Assembly (NCBI GenBank): GCA_041488095.1
Contig: JBGPOP010000003.1
Location: forward strand, 62,001-126,000
Direction of reading: 5' to 3'
Length of the DNA: 64,000 nucleotides
From: DASYPQ01 sp041488095
Lineage (GTDB): Bacteria; Planctomycetota; UBA1135; GCA-002686595
The notes beneath the pieces were generated by a model. It was not told where the DNA came from. It saw only the letters and a program-made list of their open reading frames with translations, and searched no databases. Positions 25,775 to 34,647 of this stretch are shown here, piece after piece; the first letter of the stretch is position 1, and each line of letters begins with the position of its first letter. The position numbers were made by a program, and so were the translations under genes.

Positions 25775-26926
25775 TCAGGGGTACTCCCCGCCGGTGAGGA
25801 TCGCGTACACGACGGTCTGCGGGCGGCAGGCAGGATCCGCGAGCGACTCGACGAACGTCGAGAGCTCCGCCTCGGTCGGCTCGCGCCCGAGCCAGCGCCG
25901 GAACAGGTCCTTCACCCAGGCCGCCGGATCGGTGATGTCCTTGCGCACGGGGATCTTCGCGCGTCCCGAATCGAGGATCATCCGGATCGCGATCGAACGC
26001 AGGGGGGCCGGGTCCGCCAGCCCGTCGAGCGCCTCGCGCAGCGGCTCGGCCTCGGCCTGCGTGGGCGCGCGGTCCATGAGGTCCACGAACAGCGACCGGA
26101 CGAACAGGCGGTTCGACTGCGGCAGCCTCCGCCCGAGGCGCGCGCGGTAGGCGTCGCTCGCGATCCACTCCCGCACCAGAGCGCCGAACACGGCCGGATC
26201 CTTCTCGAATCGGGCCGACCACGCCGCGAGATCCTTGGCTTCCGCCCGCGAGTGCACGAGGCGCTCGTGCTCGCGAGCCAGGAAGTGCGGCGGGAAGAGC
26301 TTGCTGCCCATCGCGATCCTCACCACGTCCGCCTGGCAGCGCCCGATGGTGCCGAGGAAGTTGCCCTCCGTTCCGTCGTAGATCTTCTTGCCGATCTCGA
26401 GCTCGCGAGCGGTCTTCTGCACTTCGAGGCCCAGGAGCTGCTCCATGACCACCGTCACGAAGGTGTCCGCCCCGGGATTGCGCTGGTCGAAGCTCGAGGT
26501 CAGCGCGATGCGGTGGATGGCTTCGCGCACGTCGAGTCGGCCCTCGTGGAGCTCCTTCGAGATCGCGTTCGCGCGCTCCGTCTCGGGGCGGAAGTTGTTG
26601 ATCAGGAGGAAGTAGTACAGCTGCTCCTCGTACCAGCGTTCCCAGAATTCTCGGGAGGCGAGAACCTCGTCGACGAGCGCGCCTGCCGGCTTGCCCAACC
26701 AGCGCGCGTAGTCGGCCTGGAAGGGCGGCCTCCCGAGCAGGTCGAGGTGCACGCCGCGCAGCGTGCGGTGATCGAGGACCCCATCGGTCCCGCCGCGGCC
26801 CTTCGCGACCGCACCATCCACTCCGGAGACCTGCGAGGCGCCGACGCCGAGGAGACTGAGGAATCCCACGCCGACCCCGACCGCCCTGCTCACCCTTCCG
26901 AGGATACTCCACTCGCGCTCGGGCAC
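25775..26926 (-). CDS. DUF1549-like exported protein
   Basis: The 383-residue protein has a hydrophobic N-terminal stretch (about 12-30) and then LDHRTLRGVHLDLLGRPPFQADYARWLG, the pattern of the planctomycete DUF1549 domain (RRVYLDLTGLPPT in typical members). DUF1549 is normally joined to DUF1553 and a haem domain; here it stands alone, and the second half repeats a similar helical unit (RLFVRSLFVDLMDRAPTQAEAEPL). Function is unknown. A hydrophobic N-terminus suggests export or anchoring. It lies downstream of the sigma factor gene on the same strand, but a strong hairpin terminator separates them. Confidence 0.6.
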   Translation of the reverse strand: MPEREWSILGRVSRAVGVGVGFLSLLGVGASQVSGVDGAVAKGRGGTDGVLDHRTLRGVHLDLLGRPPFQADYARWLGKPAGALVDEVLASREFWERWYEEQLYYFLLINNFRPETERANAISKELHEGRLDVREAIHRIALTSSFDQRNPGADTFVTVVMEQLLGLEVQKTARELEIGKKIYDGTEGNFLGTIGRCQADVVRIAMGSKLFPPHFLAREHERLVHSRAEAKDLAAWSARFEKDPAVFGALVREWIASDAYRARLGRRLPQSNRLFVRSLFVDLMDRAPTQAEAEPLREALDGLADPAPLRSIAIRMILDSGRAKIPVRKDITDPAAWVKDLFRRWLGREPTEAELSTFVESLADPACRPQTVVYAILTGGEYP

Positions 26927-26944
26927 TGCGTATCGATCGAGCTG

Positions 26945-26986
26945 GGAGCAACAACAGGGCGCGCGGCTCTCGAGCCGCGCGCCCTG
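26945..26986 (-). terminator. Rho-independent terminator behind the sigma factor gene
   Basis: A perfect 15-base inverted repeat (26955-26969 and 26972-26986) with only two bases between the arms forms a very stable GC-rich hairpin. On the minus strand it is followed by TTGTTGCT. It lies 28 bases after the sigma factor stop. Confidence 0.75.
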
Positions 26987-27014
26987 CGCATGTGCCTCAA
27001 CGGCCTCTCCCCTC

Positions 27015-28169
27015 TCAGTTCAGGAAGGGATCGACCACCTTGCGCAGCCGCGGCGTACGCATCTTCGAGATCGCGCGCACCTGGATCTGCCGCACGCGTT
27101 CGAGGCTCACCCCGAGCTTCCGAGCGACTTCGGCCAGGGTGTGCTGGCGTTCGCAGCCGATCCCGAAGCGCAGTCCGACCACGTAGCGCTCTCGCTCCGA
27201 AAGCTTGCCGAGCGCCTCGTCGATCCCGGCCTCGAGCGATACGTCCTCGAGCGCAGTGCTGTACGGGCCCTCGTCGTTCCGCAGGGTCAGCACGTCGCGC
27301 AAGCTCGAGGAGTCTTCCGGGTCCCCGATCGGCGCGTCGAGCGAGCGCGTCGTCCGAATCGCCGCGCGAGCCGATGAGACCAGGTTCTCGGGGAGACCCG
27401 ACACCGCCGCGATCTCCCCGGCGCTCGCGTCCGGGTCGCCCAGGCGCTCGATCGCCGCGCTGATGTGCTTGGTCGCCTTCTGGAGGTACACCGGCACGCG
27501 CACGGTGCTGCCGAAGTTGTAGAGGTAGCTGCGGAAGGCCTGGTTCAGCCAATGCACCGCGTAGGTCCTGAAGAGCAACCCGCGGCGCCAGTCGAACCCG
27601 TCGACCGCTCGGAACAGCGACGTCGCGCCCTCCTGGATCAGGTCGGAGCGGCCGGCGGTCGTGTGGGTGTAACGCTCGACGTTGATCAGGACGAGGTAGA
27701 GGTTGCGCTCCACCATCTCCAAGCGCAGTGAGTGCCACTCCATCCAGCGCCGGCAGACCCTGGGCGGAAGCGTGCAGTCTCCCGCGACAACCCCGAAGAA
27801 CGCCGAGGGCAAATGCGGCACACCGCCGGCGAGATCGGCCCCCGTGAGGCCGGCCTGGGACAGGGCGCGGTCCAGGCGGACCCTGGCGAACTCGATCCGA
27901 CGCGCGAGGCGGACCTCCTCCTCGCGTCCCATGATCCGGAAGCGATCGATCTCGGTGCGGAGCTGATTCTCGACGCTTGCGCGCGCGGAGTCCTTCGCGG
28001 AAGCCGCTTCTCCGCGCCAAGTCCGCGGATCGGAGATCTCGAGGTCGAGGTCCTGCGCATCGAGTTCGGCGGCGAGCCTCCCGGCGGCCTTGGTGAACCG
28101 TTCGGGGCGTCGCGCCAGGACATCCAGACTGCGGTCCAGCTGAGTGAGAGTGATGAGTCGTCCGGACAT
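27015..28169 (-). CDS. RNA polymerase sigma factor, RpoD/SigA family (group 2-like)
   Basis: The 384-residue protein has sigma-70 region 1.2 (EEEVRLARRIE), region 2 (VERNLYLVLINVERYTHTT, SDLIQEGATSLFRAVDGFDW, FRTYAVHWLNQAFRSYL), region 3 (RVPVYLQKATKHI) and region 4 (LSERERYVVGLRFGIG, HTLAEVARKLGVSLERVRQIQ). It lacks the acidic region 1.1 of primary sigma factors, so it is more likely a secondary (group 2) factor. Region 2 departs from the usual DLIQEGNIGLM, which may alter -10 recognition. ATG 28169 is preceded by GGGAGG; a GTG nine bases upstream is less well placed. A strong terminator follows. Confidence 0.9.
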   Translation of the reverse strand: MSGRLITLTQLDRSLDVLARRPERFTKAAGRLAAELDAQDLDLEISDPRTWRGEAASAKDSARASVENQLRTEIDRFRIMGREEEVRLARRIEFARVRLDRALSQAGLTGADLAGGVPHLPSAFFGVVAGDCTLPPRVCRRWMEWHSLRLEMVERNLYLVLINVERYTHTTAGRSDLIQEGATSLFRAVDGFDWRRGLLFRTYAVHWLNQAFRSYLYNFGSTVRVPVYLQKATKHISAAIERLGDPDASAGEIAAVSGLPENLVSSARAAIRTTRSLDAPIGDPEDSSSLRDVLTLRNDEGPYSTALEDVSLEAGIDEALGKLSERERYVVGLRFGIGCERQHTLAEVARKLGVSLERVRQIQVRAISKMRTPRLRKVVDPFLN

Positions 28170-28464
28170 GGTCTTCACCTCCCGGTCGGGAAGGCCTTCG
28201 GGGTCTCACCCGTCGCCCTCCTGCGTTGATCAACCTTTGAGTGTGTCTACGAATTCCGCGCCGACTCGGACCGTGACGTTCAAGACATCTTCCCTGGCGA
28301 GCGCGCTGGGGCCTGTTGAAAAACGGCCCAACCCATGACAAAACAACCACTTGCATCTCGGGCCCCAACGGTTCGGCACGGTCGGGTGCGTCGGTCCTAC
28401 CGAGCGTGCCCGCACCGAGCCGCCCGTGCTTGGCGTCCGCATTCCGCGCGAACGAGTCCATAGA
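28170..28464. other. Divergent intergenic region between sigma factor and glycosyltransferase genes
   Basis: This 295-base gap has no gene I can support. It holds the perfect 10-base palindrome GTTGATCAAC at 28225-28234, placed 56 bases upstream of the sigma gene start, which could be an operator. It also holds a short GGGCC/GGCCC inverted repeat around TGTTGAAAAAC at 28309-28329. No convincing -35/-10 pair was found. Confidence 0.4.
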
Positions 28465-30054
28465 ATGGCCCTGATGCCGCCGAAGCGCTGCTCGGCACGC
28501 CTGGCCATCGCGGTCCTGATCACGCTGGCCTTGCTGCCGAGGATCTGCGTCGTCCTCGCTCCACGTGCGGACCTGTACGGCCCGGCCAAGGTCGACTCTC
28601 CCACGGTCTACATCGGCGAGGAGGTGGCGCGTGGCAACGTGGCCCTGGAGCTGATCCGGGGACCGCTCCTTCCCGTGCTCGACTACCAATACGGGGTGTA
28701 CTGGGGCGGAACGCTGGTCGAGTCCGTCCTGACCGTTCCGGCCTTCCTCCTCTTCGGGCCGAGGTTGTGGGCGATCAAGCTGATCCCGATCGCGCTCCAC
28801 CTGGTGACGCTCGCGCTCATGTTCCTGATCCTCGATCGGTTCGCTTCGAGGCGCGCTGCGTGGATCGGGGGGCTGCTGTTCGCGTTGACACCGCCCGCCT
28901 ACACGCTCCTTTCCACGGTGGCCTGGGGCAGCCACATCGAGAGCCACGTCCTCGCCATGCTCTCCGTGCTGCTGTTCCTCGATCTGTGCACCGCAACGCG
29001 CGCGCGTTCGTGGCGGCGCGCCGCGTTCGGCCTGGTCGGCGGGTTCTCGGTCTGGTTCGGGTACCAGTGCCTCATCTTCCTGGCGGCGCTGTGCCTGTTC
29101 GATTTCCTGCTCGATCGGCGCTTCCTCCTGCGCAAGGAGATGCTGGCTCAGGCAGGGGGCTTCCTGATCGGCTTCTCGCCCTGGATCGTCTACAACCTGC
29201 GCTTCGACTTCGCTGGGCTGAACATCTACGGGAGCTCTTTCACCGAGCACGTGACCGCGGCCGTGCAAAACAGGGGGCCGGTGGCCAGGGTGTTCGATCT
29301 CGCGCTGAAGGGCTTTCCCCGCTCGTTCTTCTTCCGGCCCATGTGGGGAGTCGGGACGACGGCGCTCGGCGCCCTGTGCGCGGTCGCCCTCATCGCGGCC
29401 GCGGCCATGGCGGCTTGGCACCTGCGAATGGAGCTGAAGGATCTCCTCCTTCGCGCCTGGCGCCCGGCGGCGCCGCGGCAAGCCCCGAACCCGGCGTTGA
29501 TCGCGCTCGTCTACTGCACCGGCTTCGTCTTGTGCATCGCCTTGACGGACTTCGGCGTCGGGGAGCAGGCCGAGAACATCCGCCAGTATCGCTATGCGAT
29601 GCTGGTCTTCCCGTTCCTGTACATCGCGGCGGCGGTCGGCCTGGATCAGACGTTCAACCGGTGGCCCGGGATGGTCCGGCCCGGCTGGGCGCTGGTGGCC
29701 ATGTTGTGCCTGCTCTCCACGGCTGGGGTGCTGCGCTACTGCGACTCGACGCGGATAGGCGCCGATCGGAATGCGCCGGGCTCGGAGCCCGAAGGCATGG
29801 GCCGCTGGTACCTGCTCCGATTCTGCGATCGACTCGACAAGCTCGAGCGAGTGGTCGAGAACGCGACGGTCAAGCGCACGCCGAAGCAGCAGGAACAGCT
29901 CTACACCGGCATGGCCAGGATCCTGAAGTACCTCACGGCTCCCGGCAGGAAGGGAAGCGACTGGGACCGGAAGCACATCGAGGACATCCGCCGCGCCCGG
30001 ACCTTCCTGGCCTCACACGTGCCCGAGCCCTTTCGCGCTCAATTCGTCGAGTAG
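28465..30054 (+). CDS. Membrane glycosyltransferase, family 39 (dolichyl-mannosyltransferase-like)
   Basis: The 529-residue protein has about ten transmembrane helices in its first 430 residues and a soluble basic C-terminal tail (from about 435). The layout, with an acidic first loop after helix one and alternating GALLFALTPPAY-like segments, fits GT39/ArnT-type enzymes that move sugars from lipid carriers. The helix WIGGLLFALTPPAYTLLSTVAW and the conserved LTDFGVGEQAENIRQYRY loop are typical in style, but donor and acceptor are unknown. ATG 28465 was chosen because the hydrophobic N-terminus starts there; the frame upstream has no homology. Confidence 0.7.
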   Translation: MALMPPKRCSARLAIAVLITLALLPRICVVLAPRADLYGPAKVDSPTVYIGEEVARGNVALELIRGPLLPVLDYQYGVYWGGTLVESVLTVPAFLLFGPRLWAIKLIPIALHLVTLALMFLILDRFASRRAAWIGGLLFALTPPAYTLLSTVAWGSHIESHVLAMLSVLLFLDLCTATRARSWRRAAFGLVGGFSVWFGYQCLIFLAALCLFDFLLDRRFLLRKEMLAQAGGFLIGFSPWIVYNLRFDFAGLNIYGSSFTEHVTAAVQNRGPVARVFDLALKGFPRSFFFRPMWGVGTTALGALCAVALIAAAAMAAWHLRMELKDLLLRAWRPAAPRQAPNPALIALVYCTGFVLCIALTDFGVGEQAENIRQYRYAMLVFPFLYIAAAVGLDQTFNRWPGMVRPGWALVAMLCLLSTAGVLRYCDSTRIGADRNAPGSEPEGMGRWYLLRFCDRLDKLERVVENATVKRTPKQQEQLYTGMARILKYLTAPGRKGSDWDRKHIEDIRRARTFLASHVPEPFRAQFVE

Positions 30055-30067
30055 CGGTCGACGTTTC

Positions 30068-31312
30068 CTAGGCGGGGGGGACCTTCAGCGGCAAGCCCTG
30101 CTCCTCGTAGCTCTTCTGCACCTCGCGCGGAATGAAGGCGTCGAGGTGCTCGAGCTCCCCTGATTCCTTGATCAGATTGCGCGCGATCACGATGCGTTGG
30201 ATCTGGTTGGTGCCCTCGTAGATCTGCAAGATCTTGGCGTCGCGGAAGCACTTGGCGATCGGGTAGTCCTCCATGTACCCGTAGCCGCCGAACACCTGAA
30301 CGGCGTCGGTGGCCACCTCCACGGCGACGTCGGTCGCGAAGCACTTGGCCATGGCCGCCATGCGGGTCGCCTTGGGGTCTCCGGACTCGGCCATGACCGC
30401 CGCCGAGTAGACCAGCCAGCGCGCCGCCTCGGTCTTCATCGCCATGTCGGCGAGCATCTTCTGCACCATCTGGTGGTTGCTGATCGGGACGCCGAACTGT
30501 TGGCGGCGATTCGCGTAGACGACGGCGAGATCGAGCGCGCCCTGGGCAGCGCCGACCGCCTGGGCCGCGACGCCGGGTCGGGCCAGGTCGAGGGTCATCA
30601 TCGCATGCTTGAACCCCATGCCCGGCCGTCCGCCGAGAAGGTGGCTCTTGGGCACGCGCACGTGGTCGAAGTGCGTCTCGACCACGGGCACGCAGCGGAT
30701 GCCCATCTTGTCCTCGACCTTGCGGATGCTGAACCCGGGCGTGCCCTTCTCGACGATGATCGCGCTGATCCGGCGCGACTTCGAAGTCGGGTCGGTGACC
30801 GCGAAGACCGAGTAGATGTCGGCGACGCCGCCGTTCGTGGTCCACTTCTTCTCGCCGCAGATGACGTAGTCGTCCCCGTCCTCGTAGGCGCGCACGGAGA
30901 GGCCGCCCGCGTCGGAGCCGGCGAACTTCTCGGAGAGGCAGAAGGCGACCATCTTCTCGCCCCGCGCGATCGGGGGCAGCCAGCGCTGCTTCTGCTCCTC
31001 GGTGCCGCCGGTGAGGATGGGGAACGAGCCCAGCGCATTGACCGCGTAGGCGACCCCGAAACCGGAATCGGCGCGCGCCAGCTCCTCGGTGACCCGGGCG
31101 AGAGCGAGCAGGCCGGCCCCGTGTCCGCCGTACTCCTTGGGGATGAAGGTCTTGAAGAGCCCCGCTGCCGCGACCGCGCGTGCCGCATCCCAGTTGTACT
31201 CCTGGGCCTTGTCGTACTGGGCGGCCGAGGGGCGGACGTGCTTGTCCGCGATCTCCCGAGCCTTGGCGGCGAGCTCGTTGCACAGCGGGCTGAACGTGAT
31301 GTCGTGGGGCAT
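30068..31312 (-). CDS. Acyl-CoA dehydrogenase
   Basis: The 414-residue FAD enzyme introduces a 2,3 double bond into acyl-CoA. It has the family signatures CLSEKFAGSDAGGLSV (residues about 129-144), KKWTTNGGVADIY, RRQQFGVPISNHQMVQ and the C-terminal catalytic region QVFGGYGYMEDYPIAKCFRDAKILQIYEGTNQIQR. ATG 31312 gives the normal length. It is 50 bases behind a methyltransferase gene with a TATAAT hexamer between, so it may have its own promoter. It may act with the branched-chain dehydrogenase encoded at 1-2368 in amino acid breakdown, an inference. Confidence 0.95.
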   Translation of the reverse strand: MPHDITFSPLCNELAAKAREIADKHVRPSAAQYDKAQEYNWDAARAVAAAGLFKTFIPKEYGGHGAGLLALARVTEELARADSGFGVAYAVNALGSFPILTGGTEEQKQRWLPPIARGEKMVAFCLSEKFAGSDAGGLSVRAYEDGDDYVICGEKKWTTNGGVADIYSVFAVTDPTSKSRRISAIIVEKGTPGFSIRKVEDKMGIRCVPVVETHFDHVRVPKSHLLGGRPGMGFKHAMMTLDLARPGVAAQAVGAAQGALDLAVVYANRRQQFGVPISNHQMVQKMLADMAMKTEAARWLVYSAAVMAESGDPKATRMAAMAKCFATDVAVEVATDAVQVFGGYGYMEDYPIAKCFRDAKILQIYEGTNQIQRIVIARNLIKESGELEHLDAFIPREVQKSYEEQGLPLKVPPA

Positions 31313-31342
31313 GAAGCGTCCTGGGCTCCGGAAAGGGCCGGG

Positions 31343-31348
31343 ATTATA
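31343..31348 (-). promoter_or_regulatory. TATAAT -10 element upstream of the acyl-CoA dehydrogenase gene
   Basis: On the minus strand this is a perfect TATAAT, 30 bases before the acyl-CoA dehydrogenase ATG, in otherwise GC-rich DNA. No good -35 element lies 16-18 bases upstream, so promoter activity is uncertain. Confidence 0.35.
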
Positions 31349-31362
31349 CGGTCGAAGCGGCC

Positions 31363-32079
31363 TCAGCGCCTGCGGGCCAGGAGGATCTGCCGCGGTGAAG
31401 CCGCCGAGAGCGGCGAAGCGTCGAAATCGCCGTGAGCCGCGGCCAGGTCGAGGCACGATCTCGCGAGCATGGGCGAGAGATCCTCGATGTCGTACAGGCG
31501 TACGTCCTCGCGCCAGGCGCGCGTCGAACCGTCGCGCGCTTGAAGGCGCACGTCCTTGACCACGCGCCGGCCGTCCTCCATGAGCGCGCGGCGCTCCTCG
31601 GTCTCGATGCCGTCGCGCTCGGATCGCGACCGCGGGACGAGGTTCGCCCGTACGTGTGCGGGATTCATCAGGTCCAGCACGAGGAGCCCGCGCGGTCTGA
31701 GCACACGCGCCACCTCCGAGAGGACCGCGAGATCGCCCTCCTCGCCGAAGTAACCGAAGGAAGAGAACAGGCTGACAGCACCGTCGAGGCACGCGTTGGA
31801 GAGCGGGATGGCTCGCGCGTCTCCGCAGAGAAGCCTCCCCGGGAGGTCGTGCGCGCGCCGGAGCAGGTCGCGAGAGAGATCGATCCCGATGGCGTCGACG
31901 CCCTTCTCGCGCAGAGCCAGACAGTGCCGGCCGGATCCGCAGCACAGGTCGAGGACTCGTCCCTTCACCCCCTGCCCGACGAGGTACTCCGACTCGCGGC
32001 GCGCAGAAGCGAGATCCCGGTGGGGGTAGACCTCGAGGTAGGCGGCCCGGAACGCCTCGACGTACCAAGGCTCGGCCAT
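31363..32079 (-). CDS. Class I SAM-dependent methyltransferase
   Basis: The 238-residue protein has a Rossmann methyltransferase core: motif I VLDLCCGSGRHCLAL (43-57), the acidic ribose contact in GIDLSRDLL, and LDGAVSLFSSFGYF before LLVLDLMNP. It belongs to the Methyltransf_11/25 group; substrate is unknown. It starts seven bases after the CcmI-like lipoprotein gene stop and is followed by the acyl-CoA dehydrogenase. No membrane segment or signal is present. Confidence 0.85.
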   Translation of the reverse strand: MAEPWYVEAFRAAYLEVYPHRDLASARRESEYLVGQGVKGRVLDLCCGSGRHCLALREKGVDAIGIDLSRDLLRRAHDLPGRLLCGDARAIPLSNACLDGAVSLFSSFGYFGEEGDLAVLSEVARVLRPRGLLVLDLMNPAHVRANLVPRSRSERDGIETEERRALMEDGRRVVKDVRLQARDGSTRAWREDVRLYDIEDLSPMLARSCLDLAAAHGDFDASPLSAASPRQILLARRR

Positions 32080-32086
32080 GGCCGAG

Positions 32087-32587
32087 CTACTTGCCCGCGA
32101 TGCGCTGGAGCGTGATCACGAGCTGGATGTCGCCCGGGCTCGCCGGCACCGCGATCTTGACGACACCCTCCTCGTCCGCACCCGGGCGCGTGTCGATGAA
32201 GCCATCCGGGTCGTAGCGCGCTTCGACCTCCATCTCGGCGCCCATGGGAGCGTTGACCCCGCCCATGTTGTCCTGGTCGGTCAGCGTGAACGAGAGGACC
32301 CGGTTACCCTCCTGCGCGGTCCAGGCGGGGTCGGTGATGTCGTACTTGTGCGACAGCGACGGAAGACGCTGACCCTTGCGGCGCGCGCTCAAGAACACCG
32401 CTCCGCTCTTCACGCCGGCCAGGTCTCCCTTCAGGACGACCTGGCCGGCGAAGCGCGAAGTCTGAACTGCGGCGGCGGGCAGCGAGGGCGCTTTCGATGC
32501 GAGCTCTTCCTTCCCGATCCGCTGCGGGCGTTCGCCGCAAGCGCAGAACAAGGGAAGGAGCGCGGGGAGGAGCAGAGCGTGTCTCAT
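32087..32587 (-). CDS. Putative lipoprotein with CcmI/CycH C-terminal-like domain
   Basis: The 166-residue protein has a short signal sequence ending LLPLFCACGERP; cysteine 17 is a plausible lipidation site, though the lipobox is not perfect. The rest resembles the periplasmic C-terminal domain of cytochrome c maturation protein CcmI: GQVVLKGDLAG, AVFLSARRKGQRLP, LSFTLTDQDNM and MEVEARYDPDG match that domain's pattern of strands (LFVxARxxxGPxxPLAV, VTLxDxxxM, VVVxARVSxSG). In CcmI this domain binds apocytochrome c. Here it is a stand-alone anchored form with no other maturation gene in the window. The long frame upstream is the shadow of the divergent dGTPase gene. Confidence 0.6.
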   Translation of the reverse strand: MRHALLLPALLPLFCACGERPQRIGKEELASKAPSLPAAAVQTSRFAGQVVLKGDLAGVKSGAVFLSARRKGQRLPSLSHKYDITDPAWTAQEGNRVLSFTLTDQDNMGGVNAPMGAEMEVEARYDPDGFIDTRPGADEEGVVKIAVPASPGDIQLVITLQRIAGK

Positions 32588-32635
32588 GGCCGTGGCGCAC
32601 GATTGTATAGGCTGATGGGCCGGGCTTCCTCTCCC

Positions 32636-33829
32636 ATGATCGATCCCGCCCGCGGACACGCTCTCTTCGATCGCGCCGCAAAGGAGGCGCGCGAGGAGCG
32701 GGAGCTCGCACCCTGGGCAACCTTCAGCGCGCGCTCGAGGGGTCGGCACCATCCCGAGAGCGAGGACGAGCTGCGCACCTGCTTCGAGCGCGACCGCGAC
32801 CGGGTCGTGCATTGCACCGCGTTCCGGCGTCTGATGTACAAGGCGCAGGTGTTCGTCAACTGGGAGGGCGACCAGTACCGGACCCGGCTCTCGCACAGTC
32901 TCGAGGTGTGCCAGGTCGCGCGCAGCATCGGGAACGCCCTGGCCCTGAACGAGGCGCTGTGCGAGGCGCTCGCGCTCGCGCACGACATCGGCCACCCGCC
33001 GTTCGGGCACCGCGGGGAGGTCGTGCTCGACGAGGTGATGAAGGAGCACGGCGGGTTCCGGCACAACGCGCAGGTGCTGCGCGTGGTCGACCTGCTCGAG
33101 AGGCGCAGCCCCGACTATCCCGGGCTGAACCTGACGCGGGAGGTGCGCGAGTCGCTCTTGAAGCACGAGACGGGAGAGGACTGGCCCGCGGAATTCGCGC
33201 CGCGGCCGAGGCATCCGTGTCTGGAGGCGCAGGTGGTCGACCTCGCGGACTCCACCGCGTACGACGTCCACGACATCGAGGACGGGATCCTGGCGGGGAT
33301 GTTCCAGGAGCACGATTTGTTGGAGGGCTCGACGTTGTGGCGCGCATCGAAGGCGAAGGTCGAACGCAGGCACCCCGGATTCCTGGCGGGGACCGGGGAC
33401 GAGAAGCTGCGGGTGAAGCGCGTCGCGAACGAGCTGATCAAGTCGTGCATCAACGACCTGATCCGGACGTCCTCGGAGCGGGTCCGCGGCTCGGGCGTCG
33501 GTTCCTCGGACGAGGTGAGAGGTTCGCGCTCGATGCTCATCGGGCACAGCCAGGACGTGCGCGGGCAGGTGCAGGAGCTGCAGGCCTTCTTGCACCGGCG
33601 CTTCTATCAGCACCCGCACCTGATGGAGCTGGCCGGGCACGCGCGCGCGGTGCTGTCGGCACTGTTCGCGGCCTACGTAGGGCGTCCGGCCGAGATGCCG
33701 CCGTGGTACCGGACGTGGGCGGAGGAGGTCGGCGTCCGCCGGGCCGTGTGCGATTACCTGGCGGGGATGACCGATCGCTTCGCCGAGGGGGAGCACCAGC
33801 GGCTGGTCGGGGCATTGCCGGGGTCGTAG
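32636..33829 (+). CDS. Deoxyguanosinetriphosphate triphosphohydrolase-like protein
   Basis: The 397-residue HD-domain protein hydrolyses dNTPs to nucleoside and triphosphate. It has the N-terminal family motif FERDRDRVVHCTAFRRLMYKAQVF and the metal-binding histidines in RLSHSLEV and LAHDIGHPPFGHRGE, then DLADSTAYDVHDIEDG with the conserved aspartates. Start ATG 32636 is chosen; an in-frame ATG seven codons earlier is possible. It is divergent from the CcmI-like gene with 48 bases between starts and 24 bases before the dioxygenase gene. Confidence 0.92.
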   Translation: MIDPARGHALFDRAAKEAREERELAPWATFSARSRGRHHPESEDELRTCFERDRDRVVHCTAFRRLMYKAQVFVNWEGDQYRTRLSHSLEVCQVARSIGNALALNEALCEALALAHDIGHPPFGHRGEVVLDEVMKEHGGFRHNAQVLRVVDLLERRSPDYPGLNLTREVRESLLKHETGEDWPAEFAPRPRHPCLEAQVVDLADSTAYDVHDIEDGILAGMFQEHDLLEGSTLWRASKAKVERRHPGFLAGTGDEKLRVKRVANELIKSCINDLIRTSSERVRGSGVGSSDEVRGSRSMLIGHSQDVRGQVQELQAFLHRRFYQHPHLMELAGHARAVLSALFAAYVGRPAEMPPWYRTWAEEVGVRRAVCDYLAGMTDRFAEGEHQRLVGALPGS

Positions 33830-33853
33830 TCGTCGTCACCAGGACGGATTCGG

Positions 33854-34642
33854 ATGATTCGCACTCCGGCAGTGTTCATCTCGCACGGCTCGCCGATGGT
33901 GCTGCTCGCCGACGACGATTACACCGACGCGTTGACACGCCTGCCGAAGAGCTGGCCGCGACCGGACGCGGTGGTGGTGATCTCGGCGCACTGGCAGATT
34001 CCCCTTCCGATCCGCGTCACGTCGAGCGAGCGTCCGGTGCAGATCTACGACTTCGGCGGGTTCCCCGAGGCGCTCTACCAGGTGAAGTACCCGGCTTCCG
34101 GAGCGCCTGTCCTCGCCGCGGAGATCGTGCGGATGCTGTCCGCGACGGGCCTCCGCGCCGTCGCCGACAAGGAGCGAGGGCTCGATCACGGAGTCTGGGT
34201 GCCGCTTCGCTTCTGCTTCCCGGATGCGAACGTCCCCGTCGTCGCAGTGTCGCTGCCCATGGAAATGCCTCCCGCGGAGCTGGTCCGGATGGGGAAGGCG
34301 CTGGCGCCGCTGCGCGGGCGGAACGTCCTCCTGGTGGGCTCGGGCGGCGTCGTGCACAACCTGCGCCGGCTCGCGTGGCAAGACAGCCACGCGCCGGTCG
34401 ACCCCTGGGCCAACGAATTCGACGAGTGGGTGATCGAACGCGTGCGCGCCCACGACATCGAGGGTCTGCTCGCGTACCGGTCGACGGCGCCGCACGCCGA
34501 CCTCGCGGTGCCCACGACGGAACACTTCGATCCGCTCTTCGTGGTGCTCGGCAGCACGGCGGCGGGAGAGCGCGTGGTCGACATCCACGAGGGCTTCCGG
34601 CACGGAAACCTTTCGATGCGCAGCTTCTTGTCGACGCCCTAG
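33854..34642 (+). CDS. LigB-family extradiol ring-cleavage dioxygenase (4,5-DOPA dioxygenase type)
   Basis: The 262-residue protein matches the DODA/YgiD class: metal ligands are expected at H11 in FISHGSP, H46 in VISAHWQ and a later histidine in GVVHNLRRL. The conserved LDHGVWVPL and the C-terminal EHFDPLFVVLG are also present. It opens aromatic diols with oxygen; bacterial members act on catechols, and the natural substrate is unknown. It follows the dGTPase-like gene by 24 bases on the same strand. Confidence 0.9.
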   Translation: MIRTPAVFISHGSPMVLLADDDYTDALTRLPKSWPRPDAVVVISAHWQIPLPIRVTSSERPVQIYDFGGFPEALYQVKYPASGAPVLAAEIVRMLSATGLRAVADKERGLDHGVWVPLRFCFPDANVPVVAVSLPMEMPPAELVRMGKALAPLRGRNVLLVGSGGVVHNLRRLAWQDSHAPVDPWANEFDEWVIERVRAHDIEGLLAYRSTAPHADLAVPTTEHFDPLFVVLGSTAAGERVVDIHEGFRHGNLSMRSFLSTP

Positions 34643-34647
34643 AGTGG

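Noticed and set aside
28309..28329. CTGTTGAAAAAC inside a short inverted repeat, similar to ends of some insertion sequences
   Set aside because: Only one copy, arms of five bases and no transposase remnant on either strand.
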